Assembly (NCBI RefSeq): GCF_000378605.1
Contig: NZ_KB905156.1
Location: 725,209-789,208 of the forward strand
Direction: 5' to 3'
Source: Thioalkalivibrio sp. ALJ21
GTDB taxonomy: Bacteria > Pseudomonadota > Gammaproteobacteria > Ectothiorhodospirales > Ectothiorhodospiraceae
DNA length: 64,000 bases
The notes beneath the pieces are model-generated. The model was not told where the DNA came from. It made no database searches and was given only the letters and a program-made list of their open reading frames with translations. Every line of letters begins with the position of its first letter. Position 1 is the first letter of the stretch. This document shows positions 17,135 through 26,851 of the stretch, one piece after another. A program made the position numbers and the translations under genes.

Positions 17135-18370
17135 TCAGCGTCCCATCGTTTCGTGTTGTCGCCGGCGGCCCCCCGCCCGAACCGAGGGGGTTCGGGCGTT
17201 GGCCCTGTCCAGCAGGCTGTCGTAGACCCCGAGGTAGCCGGCGACCATGGCGTCCAGGCTGAACGCGGCCTCGGCGCGAATGCGGGCCGCCTGTCCCATG
17301 CGCTTGCGGGTATCCGGACTGGCGAGCGCATCACGGATGGCCTCGGCGAGGGCGGCCGGCGCCCCTGCGGGGACCAGGGCCCCTGTCTTTCCAGGGGTCA
17401 CCAGGTCAGGGTTGCCGCCGACGTCGGTCGCGATCACCGGCAGCCCGGAGGCCATGGCCTCGAGAATGGTGTTGCAGATCCCCTCGGCCAGCGAGGGGAG
17501 GACAAAGAGGTCCATCGCCCGCAGGCACTGCGGGATGTCCTCGCGGGCACCCGGCAGCCATGCCTGTTGCGCGACCCCGGCGGCCTCCAGGCGCTGGCGG
17601 GCCTGTTCCCTCAGCGGGCCGTCTCCCACGATCACCAGGCGAAGACGGTCGAAGGGCACCGGGGTGTTTTCGCGCAGGGCAATGAATGCCTCTACCAGGT
17701 CCAGCGGGGCCTTCACTGCCTGCATCCGCATCACGCTCCCGATCACGATGTCCTCCGGGCCGGCAAAGCCCGGGGGCCAGGGGCCTGTGCGGGTGCCCTC
17801 GCGCGGGTGGAAGCGCCCGGTATCCACCCCGTTACAGATGTGCGTCAGCCGCTCGCTTCCGATGCCCACCCGTTGCTGCAGGTAGTCCATCTGATGGCGC
17901 GACAGGGCGATGTACCGGCCGACCAGGGGGCGCACCAGCCGTCGCATGTAACGATGCTTGTCGCGGGAGCCATTGAGGTCGGCAATATCCCAGCCATGCT
18001 CGCCATGTACCCGGGCGCGCACGCCGGCCAGGGCGGCGGTGACCTGCCCCTCCAGCGTGGCCAGATTGCGGGTGTGGACGATCGCGGGGCGCAGTTCGCG
18101 CAGCAGCCGCCACAGGCGCCGATGAACCCCGAAGTCCTTGCCCTCGCGCTTGTGCAGGGCATGCAGGCTGATGTCGTCCCGCTGCAGGCGCTCGCTGAAC
18201 CGCGTGTAGTCGGTCATGCAGATGATCGCGTGCCGGTAGCGTTCGGCGGGCATGTGGTTGAGCAGGTTGACCAGCCCGTTCTCCATGCCGCCGACATCCA
18301 GCCGATGGATGACATGAGCCACGCATGGGCGCGGGTCGGCGGCGCTGTCCTGGGGTGTCCGGGTATTCAT
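17135..18370 (-). CDS. Sugar transferase, PEP-CTERM/EpsH1 system-associated (stp2 type GT4)
   Basis: A 411-residue GT4 glycosyltransferase matching the stp2 family that directly follows exosortase A in many genomes. Signatures include VAHVIHRLDVGGMENGLVNL at the N-terminus, the central VHGEHGWDIADLNGS, and in the donor domain VIVGDGPLREQAR, LPGAREDIPQCLRAMD and PSLAEGICNTILEAMASG (E-x7-E). It should transfer a sugar to the growing lipid-linked repeat. The ATG at 18368-18370 overlaps the xrtA stop by four bases. Confidence 0.9.
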   Translation of the reverse strand: MNTRTPQDSAADPRPCVAHVIHRLDVGGMENGLVNLLNHMPAERYRHAIICMTDYTRFSERLQRDDISLHALHKREGKDFGVHRRLWRLLRELRPAIVHTRNLATLEGQVTAALAGVRARVHGEHGWDIADLNGSRDKHRYMRRLVRPLVGRYIALSRHQMDYLQQRVGIGSERLTHICNGVDTGRFHPREGTRTGPWPPGFAGPEDIVIGSVMRMQAVKAPLDLVEAFIALRENTPVPFDRLRLVIVGDGPLREQARQRLEAAGVAQQAWLPGAREDIPQCLRAMDLFVLPSLAEGICNTILEAMASGLPVIATDVGGNPDLVTPGKTGALVPAGAPAALAEAIRDALASPDTRKRMGQAARIRAEAAFSLDAMVAGYLGVYDSLLDRANARTPSVRAGGRRRQHETMGR

Positions 18371-19911
18371 CGCTGGCTGACGTCCTGCAGCTGTTCCAGC
18401 ACCTGCGGCATCGCGGCCTCCACATAAGCGCGCATTGCGTCCTCGGCCGGCTGCAAGTCATCTCGGTACTCGGCGTAGACCACGATCAGCGCGGCATCGT
18501 CGCGCCCGCCCAGCAGCCGGCTCGTGGCCTCGCGGGCCTTGACCTCGAAGGGGCGGGTGGTGAGATGCCCGTTCGCCCAGTACCACTGCCAGGCCACCAT
18601 CTGCTGCTGGCGCCCGCGCAGCAGGACCCGCTGTGGATCGGGATAGCCCGCGACCTCCGCCTGGCCACGGCGGGCCTGGCTCCACTCGGCCCGCTCCCGG
18701 CCCGCCAGCGTGTTGTGCCAGCCGAGCATGTTTCCGTGGCGCGCCTGTTCGCGGTAGAAGCCTACGTGCATCCCGACTGCGGCCTGTGAATCGTTCACGA
18801 CCCAGCCCCCGCGCTCGGCCCGCATGAACTGGTAGCCGGGCTGCCAGCCGGGCCGCTCCTCAGCGGGCACGGCGGTCCAGCCGGAAGGCACGACCGGCCC
18901 GGTACCCAGCCCCTGTACCGGGCCGAGGTCCCGGGTGTCCATCCAGTAGGCATAGACGGGCCCCAGCGTGACCACCAGCGCGGCGATCACGGCCATATGA
19001 GCAAAGCCCATGGCCCCGGTCTGCGGGGCATGTGCCGGACCTCGGCGGGCGGGTTCCCCGGTCGCGCCATCCTCGCGCCAGAAGGCCCCGATCCAGAACA
19101 TCAGAAAGATCACGACACCGAAGAAGACCCACCCGTAGATCAGGTGGTCGGCACCTGCGGCATACTCCATGTCGCTCAGGTGTCCGATCATCACGATCAT
19201 GTAGGCGCGCAGGCCATTGGCGATGATCGGGACGATGATCGCGACACCGACAAAGGCCAGCCGCCGCCAGAGGCTCCGGTACATCAGGTAGGCGTACAGC
19301 GTCCCCAGCGCGACCGACGCAATCAGATAGCGCACGCCGCTGCAGGCCTCGACCACCGACCAGCGTCCGGTCGGCAGTTCAAAGTGCAGGCCGTCGCGGT
19401 AGATCGGTATCCCGGACAGCTGCACCGCCGCGACGGTGAACTCTGCGGTGAAGTCCATCAGCGGCGGCACCAGGAATTCGCCAAACGGGACGGCGAACAG
19501 CAGATAGGCCAGCGGGAACTGCAGGACACGCACGACCGCGGTGCCCATGACCAGCCACACCAGGAAGGGGATCATCAGGGTTGCGGCAAACTGGCGCACC
19601 GAGATGACATCCACCAACTCGCCCATGACCCAGGCAAGCCCCAGCAGCACGATCGGTATCAGCGCCAGGGGAAAGGGGCGGGGCGCTACGGCTGCCAGCT
19701 CGTCACGCTTGAGATAGACCAGAAACAGGACGATCGGTACGACCAGGAATCCATGCGCGAAGGTATCCGAACGCGCCCAGGTATCCACCATCGAGACGAA
19801 GGTGGGCGCGAACACGATCAGCGTGGTCGCAATCAGGGCGGCCAGCGCCAGTACGGGAGCCCACCACCGCTGTACCAGTGGTTGGGACATCACGGTGGCC
19901 GGCGTGCTCAT
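18367..19911 (-). CDS. xrtA: Exosortase A fused to EpsI domain
   Basis: A 514-residue polytopic inner-membrane cysteine protease/transpeptidase that recognises C-terminal PEP-CTERM signals. About eight hydrophobic helices span residues 15-275. The invariant residues are visible: Cys190 in VEACSGVRYL, Arg235 in ANGLRAY and His256 in ADHLIYGWVFFG. From about residue 300 onward lies a periplasmic EpsI (DUF3485) domain with one further hydrophobic anchor near 305-320; this exosortase-EpsI fusion is the typical XrtA layout. It lies between glycosyltransferases stp1 and stp2, linking protein sorting with polysaccharide assembly. Its ATG overlaps the stp1 stop. The PEP-CTERM protein encoded at 31977-32813 is its only substrate visible in this window. 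Confidence 0.95.
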   Translation of the reverse strand: MSTPATVMSQPLVQRWWAPVLALAALIATTLIVFAPTFVSMVDTWARSDTFAHGFLVVPIVLFLVYLKRDELAAVAPRPFPLALIPIVLLGLAWVMGELVDVISVRQFAATLMIPFLVWLVMGTAVVRVLQFPLAYLLFAVPFGEFLVPPLMDFTAEFTVAAVQLSGIPIYRDGLHFELPTGRWSVVEACSGVRYLIASVALGTLYAYLMYRSLWRRLAFVGVAIIVPIIANGLRAYMIVMIGHLSDMEYAAGADHLIYGWVFFGVVIFLMFWIGAFWREDGATGEPARRGPAHAPQTGAMGFAHMAVIAALVVTLGPVYAYWMDTRDLGPVQGLGTGPVVPSGWTAVPAEERPGWQPGYQFMRAERGGWVVNDSQAAVGMHVGFYREQARHGNMLGWHNTLAGRERAEWSQARRGQAEVAGYPDPQRVLLRGRQQQMVAWQWYWANGHLTTRPFEVKAREATSRLLGGRDDAALIVVYAEYRDDLQPAEDAMRAYVEAAMPQVLEQLQDVSQR

Positions 19912-21149
19912 GCATCCCCCCGGGAGGCGATGGGTTCGCCCGCGTGCGCCGGCGCGCTCTCAAGAAAGTCGTGCAGGCACGCGAGATTGCGGCCCCAGTC
20001 ATAGTCCGTGGTGATGCGTCGGCGGGCGCGGGCGGCCATCCCGGGATCGGGCTGTTCCAGACACTGCAGGACCGCGCGGGCAAACACCTCGGGGTTGGTC
20101 TCGGCCTCGATCACCTCGTCGTTACGTACGGCGGTGATCCCCTCGAGCGCCTGCGGGGAGGCCACGACCGGCCGCGCCAGCGCCATGGCCTCGAGCACCT
20201 TGTTCTGGACCCCGCGCGCGATCCGCAGGGGTGCCACCGAAACCGCGGCACCACCGACCCAGGGGCGCATGTCCTCCACCGGGCCCACGACCTCGACGCC
20301 CGGCTGGCGTTCCAGTTCGCGGACCTCCGGCGCGGGCCGACTGCCGACAATGTAAAAACGCACATCCGGATAAACCTGGCGAATGCGTGGCAGGACGGAT
20401 TCGGCGAACCAGACCACCGCCTCCACGTTCGGCCAGTAATCCATGGCCCCGCTGAACACGATCGGCCGGACCGGGTCCGGGTAGGGACCTTTCTTCGGGA
20501 GGTGCTGCGGATCGAAGTACGCCGCATCCACGCCATTGTTCAGGGCATGCACCCGCTCGGCGCTTTCCGGCGCCAGGGCCCGGAATGCCGCGGCCTCGTC
20601 CGGTGACACGAACAGGCTGGCCTCGCTGCGCGCCGCGACCTGCCGTTCATAGCGCAACAGCTGGCGGCCCTCGCGGCGGTAGATCGCGCTCATCGGCCAG
20701 GGCTTGCTGGCGGCGTACTGGGTCCACTTGTCGGAGTCGACATCGACGAAGTCCACCACCCGGGTCAGGCGGGACAGGGACGGGAGGTACTGCGCCATGG
20801 CCGAGGAGAACACCAGCGCGCGGGTGATCTCCTGCTGCTCCAGTACCCGGTCGACCCAGCGTTGCAGCGCCGCATCGCGATACCAGGGGAGGGTCAGCGG
20901 CTCCTGTGTCAGCAGGCCGCGCAGGGCGCGCCATTTTGCGCGTCCCGGCGAGAGCGGGCGTACACAGACGCCCGCGCAGCAGTGCTCCAGCTCTTTGACG
21001 TAGGCCGCATCGGCCGGGTCGTCGATGAAGGTGCCCAGGTAGACCCGATAGCGCCGCGTCAGATCGCGCAGGATATGGTACGAGCGAATCTTGTCGCCCT
21101 TGTTCGGCGGCCAGGGGATTCGATGGGTCAGATAAAGTACGGCATCCAT
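19908..21149 (-). CDS. Sugar transferase, PEP-CTERM/EpsH1 system-associated (stp1 type GT4)
   Basis: A 413-residue GT4 enzyme of the stp1 family. Diagnostic features are the N-terminal YLTHRIPWPPNKGDKIRSY and RVYLGTFIDDPAD, the central FSGAMDYWPNVEAVVWF and the C-terminal APLRIARGVQNKVLEAMALA nucleotide-sugar site. It should act at the cytoplasmic face in repeat-unit assembly. It precedes xrtA with a four-base overlap. The 90-base gap upstream to femAB holds no clear signal. Confidence 0.92.
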   Translation of the reverse strand: MDAVLYLTHRIPWPPNKGDKIRSYHILRDLTRRYRVYLGTFIDDPADAAYVKELEHCCAGVCVRPLSPGRAKWRALRGLLTQEPLTLPWYRDAALQRWVDRVLEQQEITRALVFSSAMAQYLPSLSRLTRVVDFVDVDSDKWTQYAASKPWPMSAIYRREGRQLLRYERQVAARSEASLFVSPDEAAAFRALAPESAERVHALNNGVDAAYFDPQHLPKKGPYPDPVRPIVFSGAMDYWPNVEAVVWFAESVLPRIRQVYPDVRFYIVGSRPAPEVRELERQPGVEVVGPVEDMRPWVGGAAVSVAPLRIARGVQNKVLEAMALARPVVASPQALEGITAVRNDEVIEAETNPEVFARAVLQCLEQPDPGMAARARRRITTDYDWGRNLACLHDFLESAPAHAGEPIASRGDA

Positions 21150-21239
21150 TACAAACTCACCCGCTGCTGCGGTCGAAACGGAAGCCCCAGTGCGACCCGT
21201 CCCCGGGTGTGCTGGGGTGTTGAATAACGATCACGAGCA

Positions 21240-22310
21240 CTACCCGAGATTGCGGGACAGCCAGGGCCCCACGCGGTTGGCCACGCCCAACGGCAGTCGC
21301 TGCCACGCCTGGATGAAGTAGCGATACTTCGGGTTGAGCGGGTTCACGTCGGGCATGGCCCGGGCACGCACCAGGTCGTATTCGTAGTACAGGGGCTGTG
21401 GTTCGAAGCCCCAGTTCTTCTTGAAGCTGAACGACCCGGTATCGCGCTTGCTGCGACCAAAATCGAAGATGCGCAGCCCCGACTCGCAGGCCCGCCGCAT
21501 CACCTCCCAGTACATGAAGTCATACCCGGCCACCTCGCGGGCGCGCGGTGTACCGCCGCCGTAGTAGGGCAGGACCTGATCGCGGAAGTAGAAGTTGAGC
21601 ACGCTGGCCACAGGGGTCCCCGCGTCGGTGACGGTCAGGATCCGGCAGTCGTCGCCGAACACGGTGCGCAGGATGCGGAAGTAGCGCCGGCTGAACACGG
21701 GCGTCCCCATGCGATGCACGTTGGCCGCATAGATCGGGAAGAAGCGATCGATGTCCTGGTCGATCTCGCTGACCAGGCCGGCCTTGATGCCCTTGCGCAC
21801 CATGCGCCGCTGTTTGCGCGGGATCGCCTCCAGGTTCTCTTCGACCTCTTTCGCCATCTCCTTGCGAAAGGTCACATACAGGTGCTTGGTCGGCCGGTCC
21901 GGGTGGTAGGGCGCCATATGGCGGTACTCGAGATAATCCACCTTGTATTGCCGTGCGAGCTCCCGGGCCCGGTTGTCCAGGGCCACGAAGGCCTCTTCGG
22001 TGCGCGCGGCGATGCCGCCGTACACACAGAACGGCAGGGACACCAGGGAATGACCGAACAGCACGCTGCGCACGCGCGCCAGGGGCAGGACGCCCTCGAT
22101 CCCGTTCGGGCCTTCGGCAAACAGGAAATGGGTCGAGTGTCCGAAGGCCTGTTCGATAACCGTCTGCCAGCCCGCGCGATGGAAGAACGTCGCCACCGGG
22201 CAGGTCTCGACAAAGGCATCCCACCGGGCCACATCGGCCGGCGTGAGTTCCTGGACCTGCAGCGCGGTCGCGCGCGTGGTCGTGGGTCGCTGGTCAGTGG
22301 ACTTGAGCAT
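21240..22310 (-). CDS. FemAB-like GNAT protein, PEP-CTERM/XrtA system-associated
   Basis: A 356-residue protein of the FemAB/GNAT superfamily. It contains PVATFFHRAGWQTVIEQAFG near residue 40, then LARQYKVDYLEYRH, and the second GNAT half with VASVLNFYFRDQVLPYYGGG and SKRDTGSFSFKKNWGFEPQPL, a segment typical of the exosortase-associated family. FemAB enzymes transfer amino acids from aminoacyl-tRNA to cell-wall precursors. Here the acceptor is unknown and could be an amino sugar of the exopolysaccharide. The start at 22310 lies 16 bases inside the 3' end of the deacetylase gene. Confidence 0.88.
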   Translation of the reverse strand: MLKSTDQRPTTTRATALQVQELTPADVARWDAFVETCPVATFFHRAGWQTVIEQAFGHSTHFLFAEGPNGIEGVLPLARVRSVLFGHSLVSLPFCVYGGIAARTEEAFVALDNRARELARQYKVDYLEYRHMAPYHPDRPTKHLYVTFRKEMAKEVEENLEAIPRKQRRMVRKGIKAGLVSEIDQDIDRFFPIYAANVHRMGTPVFSRRYFRILRTVFGDDCRILTVTDAGTPVASVLNFYFRDQVLPYYGGGTPRAREVAGYDFMYWEVMRRACESGLRIFDFGRSKRDTGSFSFKKNWGFEPQPLYYEYDLVRARAMPDVNPLNPKYRYFIQAWQRLPLGVANRVGPWLSRNLG

Positions 22311-23202
22311 GGCTGTTCGCTGTCGTCGGGGTTGGCGGCGCCGGAGTGGCGAGGAGGTGGGCAAAGACCTGGTCCATGCGGTCCCAGCGGAAGTCCTGCA
22401 GCAGCCGCTGCAGCCGCCGTTCCGTACGCCCGAGGTTGAGGTAGTGGCGAAAACGCGTCCTGGCACTCACGCCGGAGACACGGGGTTGTCCGGGGTCGAT
22501 TTCCCAGGGGTGGAAATAGAACACCCCGGACAGGCCGTCTTTGTTATTGATCCTCCGTAACGCCTGGCGGGAGACGGCATAGGGCAGCAGCCGAAAGTAG
22601 CCGCCGCCGGCCGCCGGCAGATTGCGGCCAGCCACGCGCAGGGTGGCCGGGGGCAGTTCCAGCACGCCCTGAGGACCCCGCGGGCGATAGGGGTGACGCG
22701 GCGCGGTCGGTGTGCCGTAGTGATCGTGCTGTACCGGATAGATGCTCGAGCTGTAGGTGTGCCCCGTCTCGGCCAGCAGGTCGAGCGCCCACAGGTTGCC
22801 TTCGCCGATCGAGAAGCTGGGGGCGCGATAGCCGCGCACCTCGACGCCGGCGATGTCTTCCAGAGTGGCCTTGGCGCGGACGATGTCCGCGCGAAATGCC
22901 CGAGGTTCCAGTTCGGTCACCCGCTGGTGCCCGTAACCGTGGCTGGCCAGCTCGTGTCCGGCGTCGACAATCCGGTGCACCGCCTGGGGGTAGCGCTCGG
23001 CGATCCAGCCAAGGGTAAAGAAGGTCGCGCGTACCCGGTGATGATCGAACAGCGCCAGGATCCGCTCGAGGTTGTATTCCACGCGACACTCCTGGCTGTC
23101 CCAGCAATGGCTCGGGAAATGCGGCGCCAGGGCCGACACCTGAAAGTAGTCCTCGACATCGACGGTCAGGGCATTGGATACGGGGGGTGGTGCGGACGAC
23201 AT
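22294..23202 (-). CDS. Polysaccharide deacetylase, XrtA/PEP-CTERM system-associated
   Basis: A 302-residue NodB-fold deacetylase. The conserved catalytic motif 1 is ALTVDVEDYFQ (Asp-Asp pair replaced by DVED as in this subfamily), the metal-binding HxxxH is in ELASHGYGHQ, and later motifs are RGYRAPSFSI and VFYFHPWEID. It should remove N-acetyl groups from GlcNAc-type residues in the exopolysaccharide. There is no signal peptide, which is normal for this subfamily. It is the fourth gene after the barrel/ATPase set in the operon and overlaps the femAB start by 17 bases. Confidence 0.92.
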   Translation of the reverse strand: MSSAPPPVSNALTVDVEDYFQVSALAPHFPSHCWDSQECRVEYNLERILALFDHHRVRATFFTLGWIAERYPQAVHRIVDAGHELASHGYGHQRVTELEPRAFRADIVRAKATLEDIAGVEVRGYRAPSFSIGEGNLWALDLLAETGHTYSSSIYPVQHDHYGTPTAPRHPYRPRGPQGVLELPPATLRVAGRNLPAAGGGYFRLLPYAVSRQALRRINNKDGLSGVFYFHPWEIDPGQPRVSGVSARTRFRHYLNLGRTERRLQRLLQDFRWDRMDQVFAHLLATPAPPTPTTANSHAQVH

Positions 23203-23218
23203 GGCGGTTTCCCCGGCA

Positions 23219-24280
23219 CTAGTGCCGGGCGACCTCCTTGTGATTGAGGTCCGAGAACCTGTTCAGCGAGTCCAGGGCGTCGAGGATGCGCTGCGACTGC
23301 CGGTAGTTGATTGCCAGGGCGTGTTCGATCCTGTCCAGGCGTTTTTCCATCGCCTCGTAGCTGTCCTCCAGACGGATCAGGGTCAGCTCGTTGGCAACGG
23401 CGCGTTCGCTGTCGATCACTCCATTGACGGCGTTGCCGGGTTCCGCTGTGGCCGTCTCCTGCTGCGCGCCAAAGTCCTCCTCGATCTCGTCGATCACCCG
23501 GCGAGCCTCGTCGGCGTCGAGGTCATAGCGCTCCTCGAGGTATCCCATCAGCAGCAGGCGGTCGCACAGGGTGTTCACCTTGCGCGGGATACCACCGGTG
23601 AACTCATGGATCACGGGCCAGATATCGGTGGCGAAGTGGGGCGTTCCCTCCCAGCCCACGCGCGACAGGCGGTGCTCGACGTAGGCCCGGGTGTCACCCT
23701 CGTCCATCGGACCCAGGTGATAGGTGGCGATCACCCGCTGGCGCAGCTGCTGCATGTTTTCGCTGCGCAGGATGTCGCGAAATTCGGGCTGGCCCAGCAG
23801 GAAGCTCTGCAGCAGCGGCCCGTCAACGCCCTGAAAATTGGACAGCATGCGCAGCTCTTCCACCGCATCCATGCTCAGGTTCTGCGCCTCGTCCACGACC
23901 AGCAGCGCGCGCTGCCCGCGCGAACGCGTGTTCAGCAGGAAGCGCTCCATGTGGCGCAGCTGGCTGGCCTTGTCATCGCCGGTTCCTTCCAGGCCGAAGG
24001 CCAGGCACACCGAGCGCAGCAGGTTCTCGGCATCCAGCTGGGTGCTGACCAGTTGTGCCGCGAGCACCCGCTTGGTGCCGAGTGTCTCGAACAGGCTGCG
24101 CACCAGGGTCGTCTTGCCGGCCCCGACCTCGCCGGTGATGACGATGAAACCCTCCTGCTGTTGCACGCCGTATTCGAGGTAGGCCATGGCCCGCCGGTGG
24201 CCCTTGCTGGCGTAGAAGAATTTCGGGTCCGGGCTGAGGGCGAAGGGCTTGCCCTGCAGCCCATAGAAGTTCTCGTACAT
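23219..24280 (-). CDS. XrtA-associated AAA ATPase (ExeA-like)
   Basis: A 353-residue ATPase. The N-terminus MYENFYGLQGKPFALSPDP is shared with ExeA/GspA-like ATPases and the exosortase-linked family. Walker A is GEVGAGKTT near residue 50-58 and Walker B ALLVVDEAQNLS near 133. The C-terminal 80 residues are predicted charged and helical, ending in NHKEVARH. A role in assembling or energising the export apparatus is inferred from context. Two bases separate its start from the barrel protein stop. Confidence 0.9.
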   Translation of the reverse strand: MYENFYGLQGKPFALSPDPKFFYASKGHRRAMAYLEYGVQQQEGFIVITGEVGAGKTTLVRSLFETLGTKRVLAAQLVSTQLDAENLLRSVCLAFGLEGTGDDKASQLRHMERFLLNTRSRGQRALLVVDEAQNLSMDAVEELRMLSNFQGVDGPLLQSFLLGQPEFRDILRSENMQQLRQRVIATYHLGPMDEGDTRAYVEHRLSRVGWEGTPHFATDIWPVIHEFTGGIPRKVNTLCDRLLLMGYLEERYDLDADEARRVIDEIEEDFGAQQETATAEPGNAVNGVIDSERAVANELTLIRLEDSYEAMEKRLDRIEHALAINYRQSQRILDALDSLNRFSDLNHKEVARH

Positions 24281-24282
24281 GC

Positions 24283-25851
24283 TCAGAACTCCTTGGTGAT
24301 CAGCGCGATGATCGAGTTTTCCCGGTATTCGTTGACCCGGCTGTTCGAATCCCGCTGCTGATAGCGATAGGACAGGCTGCCCCGCAGGTCCGGGGCGAAC
24401 TGGCGGTTCAGGCTGGCGCGGAAGTAGAAGAAGTCGTCTTCACGGTCGCTGCCCAGAAACTCCGTGCGCGAGACCCCGGAGCTCAGCTCCGTGGTGGTGC
24501 GCGGCCCCAGCGTCAGCTCCCAGAAGGCGATTACGCCGGTGCGGCGATTGTCGTCCTCGAACAGGCCCACACCGGTGTCGAACTCCGCCTCGCGTCGGGT
24601 CTGGTAGGCGGTGACCCCAAATACACTGAGGCCGGTGTCGTAGCGCCAGTTCGCGCGCACGCTGCGGGTCAGGTAGAAGCCCTCGACTAATGCTTCTTGA
24701 GAGACCACCGCACTATCGATCACGCCGAAAGCCGCTTCCGGGTTTTGGTCAATCCACTCATCGAAGGTCATACCTTCCAGTTCAGCCCGCTCCGCCAACC
24801 CGGCTATCCCTGTCGCTAGGTCAGCCATGTTGATGGCCTGGAACTCGCGACGATCACGCGTGGAGGTGATCCCCTCGGTGTAGCTCACGCTGTAGCTGGC
24901 GCGGCGGCTGCGGTGCGTCGCGCTGAGGGCTCGTGTTGTGCCGAAGAAGCGCTCGCCGTAACGCGCCTCGACGGAGGTCACCGGTGTCGGGGTCCAGCCG
25001 ACACCGACCTCCCAGAAGCTGCCGTCGTTTTCGTCGCGCAGGGTTTCGTAGTCGTTGAACTCTTCGCCCACGACGCCGAACACGCGCAGGGTGCGGCCGA
25101 TGTTGTACCCGAGGGTTGCGCTGATCTCGCTGAACTCGCCCTCCAGCCCGTCTTCGTACTTCAGCCGGTCGTAGAATCCCGCCAGCTGCCAGAACACGCG
25201 ATCAAAGGTCGGGCCGCTGTCCAGGGTGTATTCCGCGCGGTTGCCGGTGCTGCTGGCCCGGTTGCTGCGGTGGTAGTGCCGCTCGTCGTAGGTGTAGCGA
25301 ATGTCCTGGCGGGCAAAGGTGCCGAACTCGTTCTGCAGGTTGGGCGACACGCTGTAATACGAGGTCTCCTCGATATTGCTGCGTGGCGTGCTGCCGCCAA
25401 TGCCGACCGGGTCCAGCAGCGAGGTGGCCTGCTCCCGGCGCGAGGCAGTCACGTCGACAAAGAACGTGTCCTCGATGACCTCGGTCTGGTTGCGGGCGCG
25501 CAGCATGTGGGTCGTGCGGTCTTCGCTCGACTCGGACAGGTGGGTGCGATGGTTCAGCTGGTAGTCCACGCGGGTGTCATTGCGCACGCCGTCCCGGCGC
25601 AGGGTGAAGCCGGGGCGCGCATGCCCGATCAGATCCGCATCTTCCTGCCCGCGGGGGGCCAGGCGGACGTTGTCGGTCGCCTCCACCCCTACCGTGACGC
25701 GCGGCGTGAAGTCCCATTCGGTGGCCAGGCCCGAGGCGGGCAGCGCCAGCGTGCCGCCGCCCAGTACGGCGACCAGGCAGATCGCCCGGCCGTTGCGTGC
25801 CGGGGCCTCCCTGCGGTATGCGGCCCGCACCCGTCCCTGGTTAGTGCTCAT
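24283..25851 (-). CDS. PEP-CTERM system-associated outer membrane beta-barrel protein (TIGR03016-like)
   Basis: A 522-residue protein with a signal-like N-terminus (hydrophobic stretch around 23-42 ending PASGLA) followed by EWDFTPRVTVGVEATDNVRLAP, the typical opening of the exosortase-associated outer-membrane family. The rest alternates short amphipathic strands and ends in phenylalanine (ALITKEF), the classic outer-membrane C-terminal residue. It is likely the secretion porin for the polysaccharide. A patch at about 24,680-24,830 has slightly AT-richer codons and codes for an acidic helical insert (QAINMADLATGIAGLAERAE), perhaps a periplasmic plug or loop. The start overlaps the tyrosine kinase gene end by 11 bases. 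Confidence 0.85.
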   Translation of the reverse strand: MSTNQGRVRAAYRREAPARNGRAICLVAVLGGGTLALPASGLATEWDFTPRVTVGVEATDNVRLAPRGQEDADLIGHARPGFTLRRDGVRNDTRVDYQLNHRTHLSESSEDRTTHMLRARNQTEVIEDTFFVDVTASRREQATSLLDPVGIGGSTPRSNIEETSYYSVSPNLQNEFGTFARQDIRYTYDERHYHRSNRASSTGNRAEYTLDSGPTFDRVFWQLAGFYDRLKYEDGLEGEFSEISATLGYNIGRTLRVFGVVGEEFNDYETLRDENDGSFWEVGVGWTPTPVTSVEARYGERFFGTTRALSATHRSRRASYSVSYTEGITSTRDRREFQAINMADLATGIAGLAERAELEGMTFDEWIDQNPEAAFGVIDSAVVSQEALVEGFYLTRSVRANWRYDTGLSVFGVTAYQTRREAEFDTGVGLFEDDNRRTGVIAFWELTLGPRTTTELSSGVSRTEFLGSDREDDFFYFRASLNRQFAPDLRGSLSYRYQQRDSNSRVNEYRENSIIALITKEF

Positions 25852-26734
25852 GGCTCACCTCCCCGTACGGGCGCTCGTGATAGTAGCCCGTGCCGTAGCC
25901 TAGTCCCGGTGTGGAGGGCGCACGGTTGAGTGCGGTCAGGACCACGTCGCAGCCGGCGAGCTGCTGCATCGCGTTCTCCACCGAGGCGGCCGGGGTGCGC
26001 TCGGCATCGACTACCATCACGACCTGCCCCATCCCGGCGGCCAGCACGCCCGGCTCGCTGGTGGCCAGTAGCGGGGGGGAATCGAACAGGATGATGCGGT
26101 CCTGGTAGCGATCGTGGAGTTCGTCCAGCAGGGCCCGCATCCCGTCACTGGCCAGGATCTCGGTGGATCGCCCGTGCGGGCGCCCGGCGGGCAGCACCGA
26201 GAGGTTCTCGATGTTGGTCCGCATCAGCACATCGGGAATGCCGAGGTCCGGCTCCGTGAGGACGTCCATCAGCCCGCGCTCGGCCTTGAAGCCGAGGACC
26301 TTCGGGATCGTCGGCTGGGCCACGTCGGCGTCGACCAGCAACACCGTGCGGTCGACCTCCATCGCCATGCTGATCGCCAGGTTGGTGGCCAGAAAGGTCT
26401 TGCCCTCGCGCGGCAGCGAGCTGGTCACCATGATCAGCCGCCCGCGGGGTATCCGCATGGCCGAGTGGCGCCCGAACGCGTTGTTCAAAAGCGGCCGCTT
26501 CATCATGCGGATCTCTTCGGCCAGGGTGGAGCGCTGGTCGCCGGGCACGATCAGCCCTTGCCGCCGCAGGTGCCCGAAGTCGATGCGGGCCGCCGCCGGG
26601 TGCGCGCCGTGCTCGGATGCCGGGGTCTCCGGGCTCCCCGCCTCCCGGTCCGTGTGTCCGGATGCTGCGTCGGCGGGCAGGGGGTGTATGGGAGCCGACC
26701 GGCTCTTGTCGAGGGCTTTTTCAATGATGCTCAT
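25841..26734 (-). CDS. XrtA-associated tyrosine autokinase (BY-kinase)
   Basis: A 297-residue bacterial tyrosine kinase of the CpsD/Wzc cytoplasmic type. Walker A (degenerate ATP loop) SSLPREGKTFLATNLA is near residue 110, Walker A' LLVDADVAQP near 138 and Walker B ILFDSPPLL near 214. The C-terminus is tyrosine-rich (LGYGTGYYHERPYGE), the expected autophosphorylation cluster. It partners with the chain-length determinant encoded upstream (26852-28408) to control polymer length. A 117-base gap separates the two genes. Confidence 0.92.
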   Translation of the reverse strand: MSIIEKALDKSRSAPIHPLPADAASGHTDREAGSPETPASEHGAHPAAARIDFGHLRRQGLIVPGDQRSTLAEEIRMMKRPLLNNAFGRHSAMRIPRGRLIMVTSSLPREGKTFLATNLAISMAMEVDRTVLLVDADVAQPTIPKVLGFKAERGLMDVLTEPDLGIPDVLMRTNIENLSVLPAGRPHGRSTEILASDGMRALLDELHDRYQDRIILFDSPPLLATSEPGVLAAGMGQVVMVVDAERTPAASVENAMQQLAGCDVVLTALNRAPSTPGLGYGTGYYHERPYGEVSHEH

Positions 26735-26851
26735 GAGCGTCTGGCTCCCCTTGCCGTGCGCTGGCCTGCAGGGCCCGCGCCTCCATGGAACAAATGCATC
26801 CCGGTCCCTGATGCCTCGCGTGCGATCCGCCGGGCCGATGGCCGCGGCTGT